Positions 8,261 through 14,563 are shown, counted from the stretch's first letter. The stretch is 17,070 bases of DNA from Methanobacteriota archaeon (GCA_030837265.1 JAUPKV010000458.1:1-17070), one strand, 5' to 3'. Notes: generated from the letters alone by a model not told the origin. Program-made: numbers and translations.

Positions 8261-9664
8261 ATGGATAAAAAAACTGCGCCCCATCTTGAAGAATTAACCA
8301 GGGTGCTTGGAGATATAGAAAAGACTGGCATACAGGCAGAGTACGAAAAACTTCTTGCTTATCACGTGCCGCCAGATGTTGCAAAAGAGACTATCCTACG
8401 CAAGTTTGGGGGAAAAAGCAAGATCCTGAGAGTAAAAGATATTTCAGCTAACCTGAAGAATTTTGAAATCACAGGCCGGATCCTTGATCTTGGGGAAAAA
8501 CCGATCAAACCTAAGGAAGGAACCAAATCTCAAGAAGGAGTTTTGAAAGGACCTTCTAAGATATATTCTGGGGTTCTTGCGGATGAAACGGGTTCAGTAA
8601 CGTTTTCTTCCTGGAAAGAGCTGCCAGCCTCTATCGGAGATGTCATCAATATAAAAAATGCCTACACTCGCTTGTGGCAGAACAGGATAAGGCTTTCCAT
8701 AGGGGAGCAGTCTCTCGTGTCGAAAGTCCCGGATTCCTCGCTGCCTTCCCTCTCCGAAATCTTAGGAAATCAGAAAAAAAAACTGATTGACATCAGTGGA
8801 GCAGATTTTTCCGTCAGGACAGTAGCCTGCGTGCTTCAGCTTTCTCACAGGGAAGTTATGGTTAAAGGACGCCAGTCCAGGGTGGTTTCGGGTATGCTCG
8901 GAGATGAGACCGGTAGGTTGCCTTTTTCTTCCTGGATCGAACTTCCGGGAATTGATATAGGAAGTATTATCCGAATTGAAGGAGCCCAGATCCGGATGTT
9001 CAGGGGAATGCCGTCTGTGAATATCCTGAGCAGCACACTGGTTTCCCTTCTTAAGCCCGAAGAAGCTGAAAAACTCGCCTTTACCTTCGAATCCGCGGCA
9101 AAAGACTCTCTTCCTCTCAGAATGGAAGAAATAAACTCAAGAGACAGCATGTTCGACGTAGCCACAGTTGGTAATTTGATTTCTATCCGACCAGGCTCGG
9201 GAATTATCTCCCGGTGCCCCGAATGCGGCCGTGTAATCCAGAAAGCAAGTTGCAGGGTTCACGGCAAAGTAGAAGGGATAAGGGACATGCGAATCAAAGC
9301 CGTACTGGATGATGGAACCGGCTCCATATCCGTAACTTTCCCCCGGGAACTTGCCGAATCCATCTACGGAAAAACCCTTGAAGAAGCTGAACAACTAATG
9401 TTTTCCGATGTCTCCAAAGACGCAGTCTACGAGGACCTCCGGCATTTCCTTACAGGCCGCTGCCTTGCAGTCCGCGGAAATTCCTCACAGAGTGAATACG
9501 GAACTTTTTTCACCGCTGAAAAAGTCTGGATCCCCGAAGATGACCTTGCTGTCAGAGTAGTGGAACTGCTTCATCGCCTGGGACCAGGTGAAGAGGAAAG
9601 ACAGGACATGGATGGCCATGATAGGAGTCCACAGCTCCCCAATGGAGGAAAGGGCCTTGCTTAA
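8261..9664 (+). CDS. rpa: RPA-type single-stranded DNA-binding protein (replication factor A, zinc-finger type)
   Basis: Binds single-stranded DNA during replication, repair and recombination. At 467 residues it shows an N-terminal helical segment (1-50) and then three OB-fold-like regions. OB1 is about 55-153, with GVLADETGSVTFSSW. OB2 is about 175-262, with GMLGDETGRLPFSSW. OB3 is about 295-418, with AVLDDGTGSISVTF, and carries a zinc-finger insertion C319-x2-C322-x8-C331-x2-H334. Methanosarcina acetivorans is known to have one four-OB RPA and two zinc-finger RPAs; this matches the zinc-finger class, but I cannot say which of the two. The start is fixed by a strong GGAGG. The tail (after about 440) is polar and overlaps the next gene, so the two are surely co-transcribed and probably translationally coupled. 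Confidence 0.93.
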   Translation: MDKKTAPHLEELTRVLGDIEKTGIQAEYEKLLAYHVPPDVAKETILRKFGGKSKILRVKDISANLKNFEITGRILDLGEKPIKPKEGTKSQEGVLKGPSKIYSGVLADETGSVTFSSWKELPASIGDVINIKNAYTRLWQNRIRLSIGEQSLVSKVPDSSLPSLSEILGNQKKKLIDISGADFSVRTVACVLQLSHREVMVKGRQSRVVSGMLGDETGRLPFSSWIELPGIDIGSIIRIEGAQIRMFRGMPSVNILSSTLVSLLKPEEAEKLAFTFESAAKDSLPLRMEEINSRDSMFDVATVGNLISIRPGSGIISRCPECGRVIQKASCRVHGKVEGIRDMRIKAVLDDGTGSISVTFPRELAESIYGKTLEEAEQLMFSDVSKDAVYEDLRHFLTGRCLAVRGNSSQSEYGTFFTAEKVWIPEDDLAVRVVELLHRLGPGEEERQDMDGHDRSPQLPNGGKGLA

Positions 9665-10529
9665 GCGTGAAATTGCCAAAAGAGTTTTTGCAAGGGAACT
9701 TGAAGCCTGCAGAGAGCTTGAAAAATCGGCCAGGCTCGATTTACAGGCTGCTGATTCGAAATCTCCCAATCTGCTTATTAGCCCTCTGGGACTAATCCTC
9801 AACCGCGTCTTCATTGTCGGAGTAATCACGGAACTCGACAGCATAGGCACGCAAAACGACATGTGGAAAGCGCGAATCGTTGACCCTACCGGTGCTTTTA
9901 CAGTATACGCCGGCCAATATCAACCCGATGCATCTGTTTTCTTCTCAACGGTTAAGATCCCTGCCTTCGTCGCTCTCACCGGTAAAGTCCGAATTTACGA
10001 ACCCGAACCCGGATCAATTTTCATCTCAATCCGGGCTGAAGAAGCCAACATAGTTGACGAAGAAATCCGCAACAGATGGGTCGTAGACACTGCAGAGCAA
10101 ACAGTCGAGCGTCTTGAAACCTTCCATGACGCCCTGGCCAGCAGCTATCGCGGAGAAAAACTCCGTGAATACCTCCTGAACAAAGGAATTTCACCCGAGC
10201 TTGCCGAAGGCGTTACTATTACTCTTGAACGGGAATGTGCTCCGCAGGAATTTGCAACACTGATCCGAGCTTCTATCCGGGAAGGCCTCAAGTCCCTCAA
10301 TTTTGATTCCGAAAATAATACAGGATCCAACGCCGACCAGAAAGAATTCGTGATCGAACTCCTTAAGGAAATGGGCGGATACAAGGGAGTCGATTATGCA
10401 ACTTTTGTGGATGCGGCCGTATCCAGAGGTATCCCCGAGGAAATTGTAGAAGAAGTTGTCAGTTCTCTCCTTGAGGAAGGGCAGTGTTATGAGCCGAAGA
10501 TAGGGATTATCCGGTTGGTTAAACTCTGA
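9612..10529 (+). CDS. RPA-associated protein (COG3390-like), OB fold plus winged helix
   Basis: Partner of the RPA encoded just upstream; in euryarchaea such proteins sit in the rpa operon and are thought to bind RPA. From this start it is 305 residues. Seen: a basic helical start (KREIAKRVFARELEACRE), an OB-fold region (about 53-160, with LNRVFIVGVITELDSIG and RIVDPTGAFTVYAG), then a C-terminal helical and winged-helix segment (about 235-305, EFVIELLKEMGGYKGVDYATF to the end) like the one in eukaryotic RPA32. The start is uncertain. ATG 9612 has AGGA 5 bases upstream and gives a 53-base overlap with rpa. GTG 9588, ATG 9618 and ATG 9642 are possible. The gene lies in a different frame from rpa in the overlap. 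Confidence 0.87.
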   Translation: MAMIGVHSSPMEERALLKREIAKRVFARELEACRELEKSARLDLQAADSKSPNLLISPLGLILNRVFIVGVITELDSIGTQNDMWKARIVDPTGAFTVYAGQYQPDASVFFSTVKIPAFVALTGKVRIYEPEPGSIFISIRAEEANIVDEEIRNRWVVDTAEQTVERLETFHDALASSYRGEKLREYLLNKGISPELAEGVTITLERECAPQEFATLIRASIREGLKSLNFDSENNTGSNADQKEFVIELLKEMGGYKGVDYATFVDAAVSRGIPEEIVEEVVSSLLEEGQCYEPKIGIIRLVKL

Positions 10530-10564
10530 AACTCAAGAAATATCTGATCCGGGTATTCAAAATT

Positions 10565-10587
10565 CTTATAAATATTTATTTATAAAA
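10565..10587 (+). promoter_or_regulatory. TATA-like boxes upstream of the YVTN propeller gene
   Basis: TTATAAATA (10565-10573) and TTTATAAAA (10579-10587) are both plausible TATA boxes in a very AT-rich 120-base gap. Transcription would start near 10595-10612, giving a leader of 40-55 bases. No clear ribosome site precedes the ATG at 10650, which is unusual for this window. Confidence 0.35.
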
Positions 10588-10649
10588 TCTAAAATATATT
10601 TTTAAATTAGTTAAGTTTACATAATATACTGAATTTAACCTCTTTTAAT

Positions 10650-11849
10650 ATGGAGAACAAAAGAACTACTGGAAAGCATATTCTGCTATTAGCCCTGGGA
10701 ACAGCGGTGCTGTTACTTTTAATGCCAGGAGGCAGCACGATCGCTGAGCCATTTGCATACGTTACGGATGGTGTGAAGGATGGGGACGTATCTGAAGTTG
10801 GTAATGTCTCTGTAATCGATATAGCAACAAACAATGTTGTTGCCACCATACCTGTAGGATTCAATCCTATTGGAATTGCAGTTTCACCTGACGGCTCAAA
10901 GATATATGTAGCAAATGAAGGAGATCCGGGTTCTTCAGAATTCAGTACCAATCTCTCTGTAATTGACACGGCTGCAAATAAAGTAATTGCTACTGTGAAT
11001 GGATTAAATAATCCTGTTGGAATTGCAGTTACACCTGATGGCTCAAAGGTATATGTGGCAAATGAGGGCAGTGACGACGTAGCTGTGATTGATACGGTAA
11101 GTAATAATCTAATGACCAGAGTGACAGTAGGAAGCGTCCCAAGTGGAATTGCAGTCACACCAAATGGGGAAAAGGTATATGTGACAAATTATCTTAGCAG
11201 TAACATATCTGTAATTGATACGGTCTTAAACAAAGTTACGGCTACGATACCTGTAGATGATCCTACTGCAGTTGTATTCACACCTGACGGGACAAGGGCA
11301 TATGTGACTAACCTTGTTTATGGCAATGTCTCTGTAATTGATACAGCCACGGATAAAGTTCTAGCTAACGTGCCTGTAGGGAGCTGGCCTAAGGGAATCG
11401 CAGTCACTCCCGATGGAACAAAGGTATATGTGACGAACTGGGACAGCAAATATGTCTCTGTAATAAGCACTATTGCAAACACTGTTATAGCTACGGTAAA
11501 TGTAGAAAACAGACCTCAAGGAATCGCAGTCACTTCTGATGGAACAAAGGTATATGTGGCTATCAATGGCGACAATATGTTTCCAGGTAATACGGTATCT
11601 GTAATTGATTCGGACAAAAATGAAGTCATAGCTACTGTAAATGTAGGAATGTATCCTTGTGGAATTGCGGTCAATCCGACGAGAACAAAGGTGCAGGCGG
11701 AGTATGGCTCAGAAGACAGTGTTCATGATCAGAATACAAATACAAGCGGGAAAATACCTCCAAATTCTCCCCCTACAATTCCCTGTGGATTCAATTATTT
11801 GATTGCTATAGCACTAATTGTATCTTATATCCGGAAGAAGTCGACCTGA
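10650..11849 (+). CDS. YVTN-type seven-blade beta-propeller surface protein
   Basis: Exported 399-residue surface protein. A signal peptide (about 1-32, HILLLALGTAVLLLLMPGG core) is followed by seven repeats built on (V/A)YV(T/A)N----VSVIDT--NKV-ATV-VG--P-GIAVTPDGTK, each about 42 residues. This is the YVTN repeat that forms a seven-blade propeller in methanogen surface-layer-like proteins. The last blade decays after AVNPTRTKVQAEYG. A Ser/Thr/Asn/Pro-rich linker and then IPCGFNYLIAIALIVSYIRKK follow: a short motif, a hydrophobic helix and basic residues, like a sorting or membrane-anchor tail. The motif reads PCGF, where known signals read PGF or PEF. No ribosome site is visible before the ATG, yet the signal peptide begins properly here. 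Role on the surface unknown; adhesion or S-layer structure is inferred. Confidence 0.9.
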   Translation: MENKRTTGKHILLLALGTAVLLLLMPGGSTIAEPFAYVTDGVKDGDVSEVGNVSVIDIATNNVVATIPVGFNPIGIAVSPDGSKIYVANEGDPGSSEFSTNLSVIDTAANKVIATVNGLNNPVGIAVTPDGSKVYVANEGSDDVAVIDTVSNNLMTRVTVGSVPSGIAVTPNGEKVYVTNYLSSNISVIDTVLNKVTATIPVDDPTAVVFTPDGTRAYVTNLVYGNVSVIDTATDKVLANVPVGSWPKGIAVTPDGTKVYVTNWDSKYVSVISTIANTVIATVNVENRPQGIAVTSDGTKVYVAINGDNMFPGNTVSVIDSDKNEVIATVNVGMYPCGIAVNPTRTKVQAEYGSEDSVHDQNTNTSGKIPPNSPPTIPCGFNYLIAIALIVSYIRKKST

Positions 11850-11883
11850 AACCAGGTTCTGCAGAATCTTTGAAGTCCTGGTT
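11850..11883 (+). terminator. Hairpin directly after the YVTN gene stop
   Basis: AACCAGG (11850-11856) pairs perfectly with CCTGGTT (11877-11883). The left arm is followed at once by the palindrome TTCTGCAGAA (11857-11866), which could form its own small hairpin. The element starts one base after the stop codon. No T-tract follows (the next bases are A-rich), so it may stabilise the 3' end of the message and not terminate it. Confidence 0.4.
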
Positions 11884-12077
11884 AAAAGAATAAAATAATT
11901 GGAAGTTGAATGGGAACAGTCCTAAAAAATTTCATAAAAATAAGACTTTTTCAACAAGCATCTAACTTGATTACTATTTAATACCATTAAAATTTCTTTT
12001 ATTAACATACAATTTGTTAATATATAATATTTTGAATAATTTATTTAATATATGGACATTTCTTATTATAAAGCAGG

Positions 12078-12200
12078 ATAAGAGGTAAGTAGGGGAACTA
12101 CATCCCGAGAGTTCTTGTGAAAGTTTACCTTCTTTAGGTCGTAGTTGGGGGACTATGATTTGAGGGTAACGGGATGTAGTCACGGCTTTTCTTACTCTAT
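12078..12200 (+). ncRNA. Candidate structured non-coding RNA
   Basis: Not recognised as a known family. Seen: ACTACATCCCG (12097-12107) pairs perfectly with CGGGATGTAGT (12170-12180). Outside it, AGAGGTAAG (12081-12089) pairs with CTTACTCT (12191-12198) with one bulged G. Inside, TCGTAGT (12139-12145) pairs with ACTATGA (12152-12158) around a TGGGGG loop, and a weaker stem AAAG (12120-12123) with CTTT (12132-12135) may form a further arm. The result is a closed, branched fold of about 120 bases. The island is richer in G and C than its flanks, and a TATA-like box lies upstream at about 12017-12028. AGGTAA at 12083-12088 could instead pair with TTACCT at 12125-12130 or 12201-12206, so alternative folds exist. 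Strand is inferred from the upstream box; the stems themselves do not decide it. Confidence 0.5.
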
Positions 12201-12223
12201 TTACCTTCATTTCATTCTTATTT

Positions 12224-12263
12224 AAAGTAGAAAAGAAAGGAAAGAAAAAGTAGAAAAGAAAGG
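12224..12263. repeat. 17-bp purine-rich direct repeat
   Basis: AAAGTAGAAAAGAAAGG occurs at 12224-12240 and, without change, at 12247-12263; the copies are 23 bases apart start to start. They lie between the two structured islands. The second copy runs into the left arm of the following hairpin. Confidence 0.7.
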
Positions 12264-12314
12264 TAAAGACAACATATTTGGGGGGAGAGTTTGTTGGGGG
12301 AATATCTTTACCTT
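12260..12314 (+). ncRNA. Second candidate RNA structure, bulged G-rich hairpin
   Basis: AAGGTAAAGA (12260-12269) pairs perfectly with TCTTTACCTT (12305-12314). The stem continues as CAACA (12270-12274) with TGTTG (12292-12296) after a bulge, GGGGAATA (12297-12304), on the right side. The loop holds G6. GTTGGGGGA at 12293-12301 is identical to the one in the first structure at 12144-12152. It may be part of the same transcript as 12078-12200 or a separate element. Strand inferred only. Confidence 0.4.
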
Positions 12315-12635
12315 GGCGTATAATATATGAAAGAAAGATAAATACTTTTTTATTTAATACTTTGTATAAATAATATATTTATATTTCTATGTATCTAAAA
12401 AATTTAGGTTTTAGTGATTTTTCATTTGAAGTTTTATCAATATGAAAAAGCGTTTGAGTCTCAAGAGCAGGAATTGGTAATGATAGAGAAATAGGTGCAG
12501 ATGAGGAGAAGGCGCAGAGTTTGGTTAGGTTTTTTTAGTTTATATGGTCAAACTGATGAAATTTATTTATACTATCAAAACACTTTATAACATGCTAAAT
12601 TAAACAGATTAATCCATTCATAGGGGTTGATACAC

Positions 12636-12743
12636 ATGAAAGAATTTGAAAGACATGAACACGAAAGACCGGAAAAAGTTAAATCACATGACGCAAAGGC
12701 TGCAGAAAAGCCAAAAGATAAAAACAAAAAACCGAAAAAATAA
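12636..12743 (+). CDS. Small lysine-rich hydrophilic protein, 35 residues
   Basis: Uncharacterised. The 35 residues start MKEFERHEHERPEK and end in a K/P-rich tail (KNKKPKK). There are eleven lysines, three histidines and no stretch that could cross a membrane, with net charge about +5. Reasons to think it is real: AGGGGTTGAT (12622-12631) before the ATG matches the anti-Shine-Dalgarno complement at 8 of 10 positions; a TATA-like box lies near 12560-12571; and an 8-bp terminator-like hairpin follows 13 bases after the stop. The composition suggests a soluble, possibly nucleic-acid-binding or disordered small protein, but no function can be read. Archaeal small-protein genes of this kind are often missed by annotation. 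Confidence 0.6.
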   Translation: MKEFERHEHERPEKVKSHDAKAAEKPKDKNKKPKK

Positions 12744-12756
12744 TTAACACATCGGA

Positions 12757-12816
12757 TGAGGTGGACAATTTCTCCCACCTCAACTATATTAAAGATTAAC
12801 AAATTACTCTTTTTTC
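12757..12816 (+). terminator. Terminator hairpin after the 35-residue gene
   Basis: TGAGGTGG (12757-12764) pairs perfectly with CCACCTCA (12775-12782) over a 10-base loop. A run of T (about 12809-12816) follows 27 bases later. The hairpin is the only GC-rich element nearby and fits the end of a short transcript. Confidence 0.55.
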
Positions 12817-13292
12817 CTAATAATCTTACGACATAGCTTGAGATTAAATATCAGGTTACGTATAGGGACGAGGGCCAAGATAATTTTTCAGCATTTTCTA
12901 AACCATGAAGTTGATCAACTCTCGTAGATATACAGTACCCAACCGGAAAAATGAACGGCATCTCCAACATATCACTTCAAATTAATAACTCCAACGTTCT
13001 GGAATTATATTCAGACTTACTTATTCATGCCCTGGTATAAGTTAAAATCCACAAAATGACAATACCTATGGCAGCCAAATAGTTAAATTTGTTATCGTTC
13101 GTAACCATTCCCCCCCTAAAATGGCACTTATACAAAATACGGAATCGATCCTTAAAAATGTATACATTATTTGAAAATTCATCATGTTATAAAATTGTTC
13201 AGAAAATATAAATATTTTTTTCCTGTTCATATATATTTGGATAATATTCATATCAGCAGACGTTTTCAAATAGAATCCTATTAACACAAAAG
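12817..13292. other. AT-rich intergenic region upstream of the MerR gene
   Basis: No strong gene is seen. A 12-bp palindrome AGTTGATCAACT lies at 12909-12920. A possible 27-residue membrane peptide is encoded on the minus strand (13025-13108). A 73-codon minus-strand frame over 13066-13287 has no ribosome site and AT-driven composition, and is taken as chance. Near the right end, TATA-like stretches at about 13204-13214 and 13226-13235 could drive the MerR gene, placing its transcript start near 13235-13260. Confidence 0.5.
13025..13108 (-). CDS. Possible 27-residue single-span membrane peptide
   Basis: The minus-strand ATG at 13108 opens a short frame with a polar start (MVTNDNKFNY), one hydrophobic segment long enough to span a membrane (LAAIGIVILWILTY) and TRA at the end. 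GGGGGG lies directly before the ATG, only one base away, which is too close for a normal ribosome site. The hydrophobic run could also arise from AT-rich sequence by chance. Offered as a weak candidate. Confidence 0.22.
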   Translation of the reverse strand: MVTNDNKFNYLAAIGIVILWILTYTRA

Positions 13293-13308
13293 TTTTCCCC
13301 GGGGAAAA
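13293..13308. promoter_or_regulatory. 16-bp perfect palindrome, candidate MerR operator
   Basis: TTTTCCCCGGGGAAAA is perfectly symmetric and lies 46 bases before the ATG at 13355. With TATA-like boxes at about 13204-13235 it would lie at or just after the transcript start, a position suited to repression. MerR-family regulators bind as dimers to such palindromes and often control their own gene. No other gene shares this promoter, so autoregulation is the simplest reading. Confidence 0.5.
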
Positions 13309-13354
13309 GTGAGGCAGTTTATCTAAGTTCAGAATAATTTACTTGTTGAGTAAG

Positions 13355-14209
13355 ATGCCAACAGATCAGATTCCAATCGGTAAGTTTTCTTTCATGACCC
13401 GCCTCTCACAAAAAGCTCTCAGGCTCTATGACAGGAAAGGGTTGCTTGTCCCGGAAGCAAAGGATCCTTTTACAGGATATCGTTATTATACCGTTTCCCA
13501 ACTGGAAAAGGGGATGAAAATTAAGATCCTGAGCTTCCTGGGTTTCTCCCTTGAGGAGATTTCCGTGCTTCTGGATGCAGAGAGCAAGGGAAGTTATGAG
13601 CATATGGAGGCATTTTTCAGGAACAAGCTTGAAGAAACTCGATTCGAGATCAAGCAATTGCAAAAGGTCGAAGGCATCTTGCAGGGAGCCTGCAAAAATA
13701 GTAACAAAATTCTGGAGTTATTCGAAATGTCCGTTACAGAACCGGTTATTAAGGAAATACCCGAGATACGAGTGGTTAGCAAGCGTGAGGTAGGGACTTA
13801 TGCTGATACTATTCATAAGCTCGTTAAAGAAGTCTGCACGTGTGTCAACAGCCCTGAAAACCAGCGGAACCGTGTAAAGGTTACTGGCCCGATTATGTGT
13901 ATTTGCCATGATGAAGAATATAAAGAAACTGGTGCCGATATTGAAGTCGCACTCCCGGTTTCGGGCAGAATTTCAGTCGAAGACCCACAAATGGAGATTA
14001 AGACTCTGCCAGCTATTAAGGCTGTCTCAGCTGTGTACAGAGGACCGTATCCCGGAGTTGAAGCTGGTTACAACAGGGTAATCTCATTTTCCAAAGAGAA
14101 AAACCTGGAACCTTTTGGCCCGAGCAGGGAACTATATCTGAACGATCCTGCAGAAGTGCCCGAAGAGGAACTCATGACCGAAGTTCAGATTCAAGTCAGG
14201 AAAAAATGA
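13355..14209 (+). CDS. MerR-family transcriptional regulator with GyrI-like effector-binding domain
   Basis: DNA-binding regulator of 284 residues. Seen: the MerR winged helix-turn-helix (about 8-75: IGKFSFMTRLSQKALRLYDR, GLLVP, GYRYYTVSQL), a dimerisation helix (about 77-110) and a GyrI/BmrR-like C-terminal domain (about 122-284, with VGTYADTIHKL, YRGPYPGVEAGYNRV and the closing EVQIQVRK). This layout is that of BmrR-type drug or small-molecule sensors. Odd: the sensor domain carries C161-x-C163 and C182-x-C184-H185, so metal or redox sensing is possible. MerR proteins are mainly bacterial, which suggests past transfer. The start is uncertain: ATG 13355 fits the domain and TTG 13343 would add four residues; neither has a clear ribosome site. 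No target gene is adjacent on the same strand. Confidence 0.9.
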   Translation: MPTDQIPIGKFSFMTRLSQKALRLYDRKGLLVPEAKDPFTGYRYYTVSQLEKGMKIKILSFLGFSLEEISVLLDAESKGSYEHMEAFFRNKLEETRFEIKQLQKVEGILQGACKNSNKILELFEMSVTEPVIKEIPEIRVVSKREVGTYADTIHKLVKEVCTCVNSPENQRNRVKVTGPIMCICHDEEYKETGADIEVALPVSGRISVEDPQMEIKTLPAIKAVSAVYRGPYPGVEAGYNRVISFSKEKNLEPFGPSRELYLNDPAEVPEEELMTEVQIQVRKK

Positions 14210-14356
14210 CCTTCATTTGCAGGAAATCTATAATACTTTCTTCTCTTACCCATTTTGCATAAGCTTGCGTGCTAATTATAACTAATTATAAGTTAGAGAA
14301 CAATCATTAATTAATGGTTTAAAAGATGATAGGACAACTGTAATAAAGGTCTCAAT

Positions 14357-14563
14357 TTAATTCTGCACCGGTAGGGTCTTTTGCAGCTCTAAGTCAAATA
14401 GTCTGTATACATTCAAAATTTCTTCATGAGTGAGTTTTTGGCCGAAAGCCTGTTCTCTATTCTCTAATAATCTTTGAAATCTGCGCCCTGCACTTCGACC
14501 GTAGCTCTTTGTTATGTCCAGTATACAATTTGCTTTTGTCTCTTGTGCTATTTTTATGTTCAT
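14357..14563 (-). CDS. Uncharacterised 68-residue protein
   Basis: Not recognised. The predicted protein (starts MNIKIAQETKANCILD, ends ELQKTLPVQN) has balanced, protein-like composition. It is rich in E, K, R, L and Q with one Cys, is mostly helical by eye, and has a basic stretch (SYGRSAGRRFQRLLENR). It has no signal peptide or membrane segment. No ribosome site precedes the ATG, but on the minus strand a TATA-like run (about 14583-14595) lies some 27 bases upstream, which would suit a leaderless transcript. It stands alone between the MerR gene and marker protein 8, transcribed against both. It may be a complete small gene or the remnant of a longer one. Confidence 0.45.
   Translation of the reverse strand: MNIKIAQETKANCILDITKSYGRSAGRRFQRLLENREQAFGQKLTHEEILNVYRLFDLELQKTLPVQN

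Larger units (their letters stand above)
11884..12635. other. Long intergenic region with candidate RNA structures
   Basis: About 750 bases with no convincing protein gene on either strand. Two structured, G-rich islands (12078-12200 and 12260-12314) and a purine-rich direct repeat stand out from an AT-rich background. A TATA-like stretch (TTAATATATAAT, about 12017-12028) lies at the right distance for an RNA starting near 12050-12060. Further on, TTTATATTT (about 12378-12386) precedes a segment that ends in T7 at 12531-12537, which could be a second short transcript. ATTTATTTATAC (about 12560-12571) is a promoter candidate for the small gene at 12636. A 78-codon open frame on the minus strand over 11974-12210 runs antisense across the first structure and is taken as chance. 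Confidence 0.55.

Noticed and set aside
11974..12210. 78-codon minus-strand frame
   Set aside because: It lies antisense across the structured island, has no ribosome site, and its second half is AT-rich low-complexity sequence (ILYINKLYVNKRN).
12061..12320. Right end of an IS200/IS605 element with an associated guide RNA
   Set aside because: The hairpins and G-rich loops raised the idea, but there is no TnpA or TnpB reading frame or remnant nearby and no recognisable element ends.
12494..12590. 28-codon plus-strand frame starting with five arginine codons
   Set aside because: No ribosome site, implausible composition, and it crosses the T7 run.
12575..12802. 75-codon minus-strand frame
   Set aside because: It is the shadow of the 35-residue plus-strand gene and its terminator; its Cys/Phe-rich composition is what antisense of Lys/Glu codons gives.
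13066..13287. 73-codon minus-strand frame in the MerR leader
   Set aside because: No ribosome site, composition driven by AT-rich DNA, and it would overlap the presumed MerR promoter.
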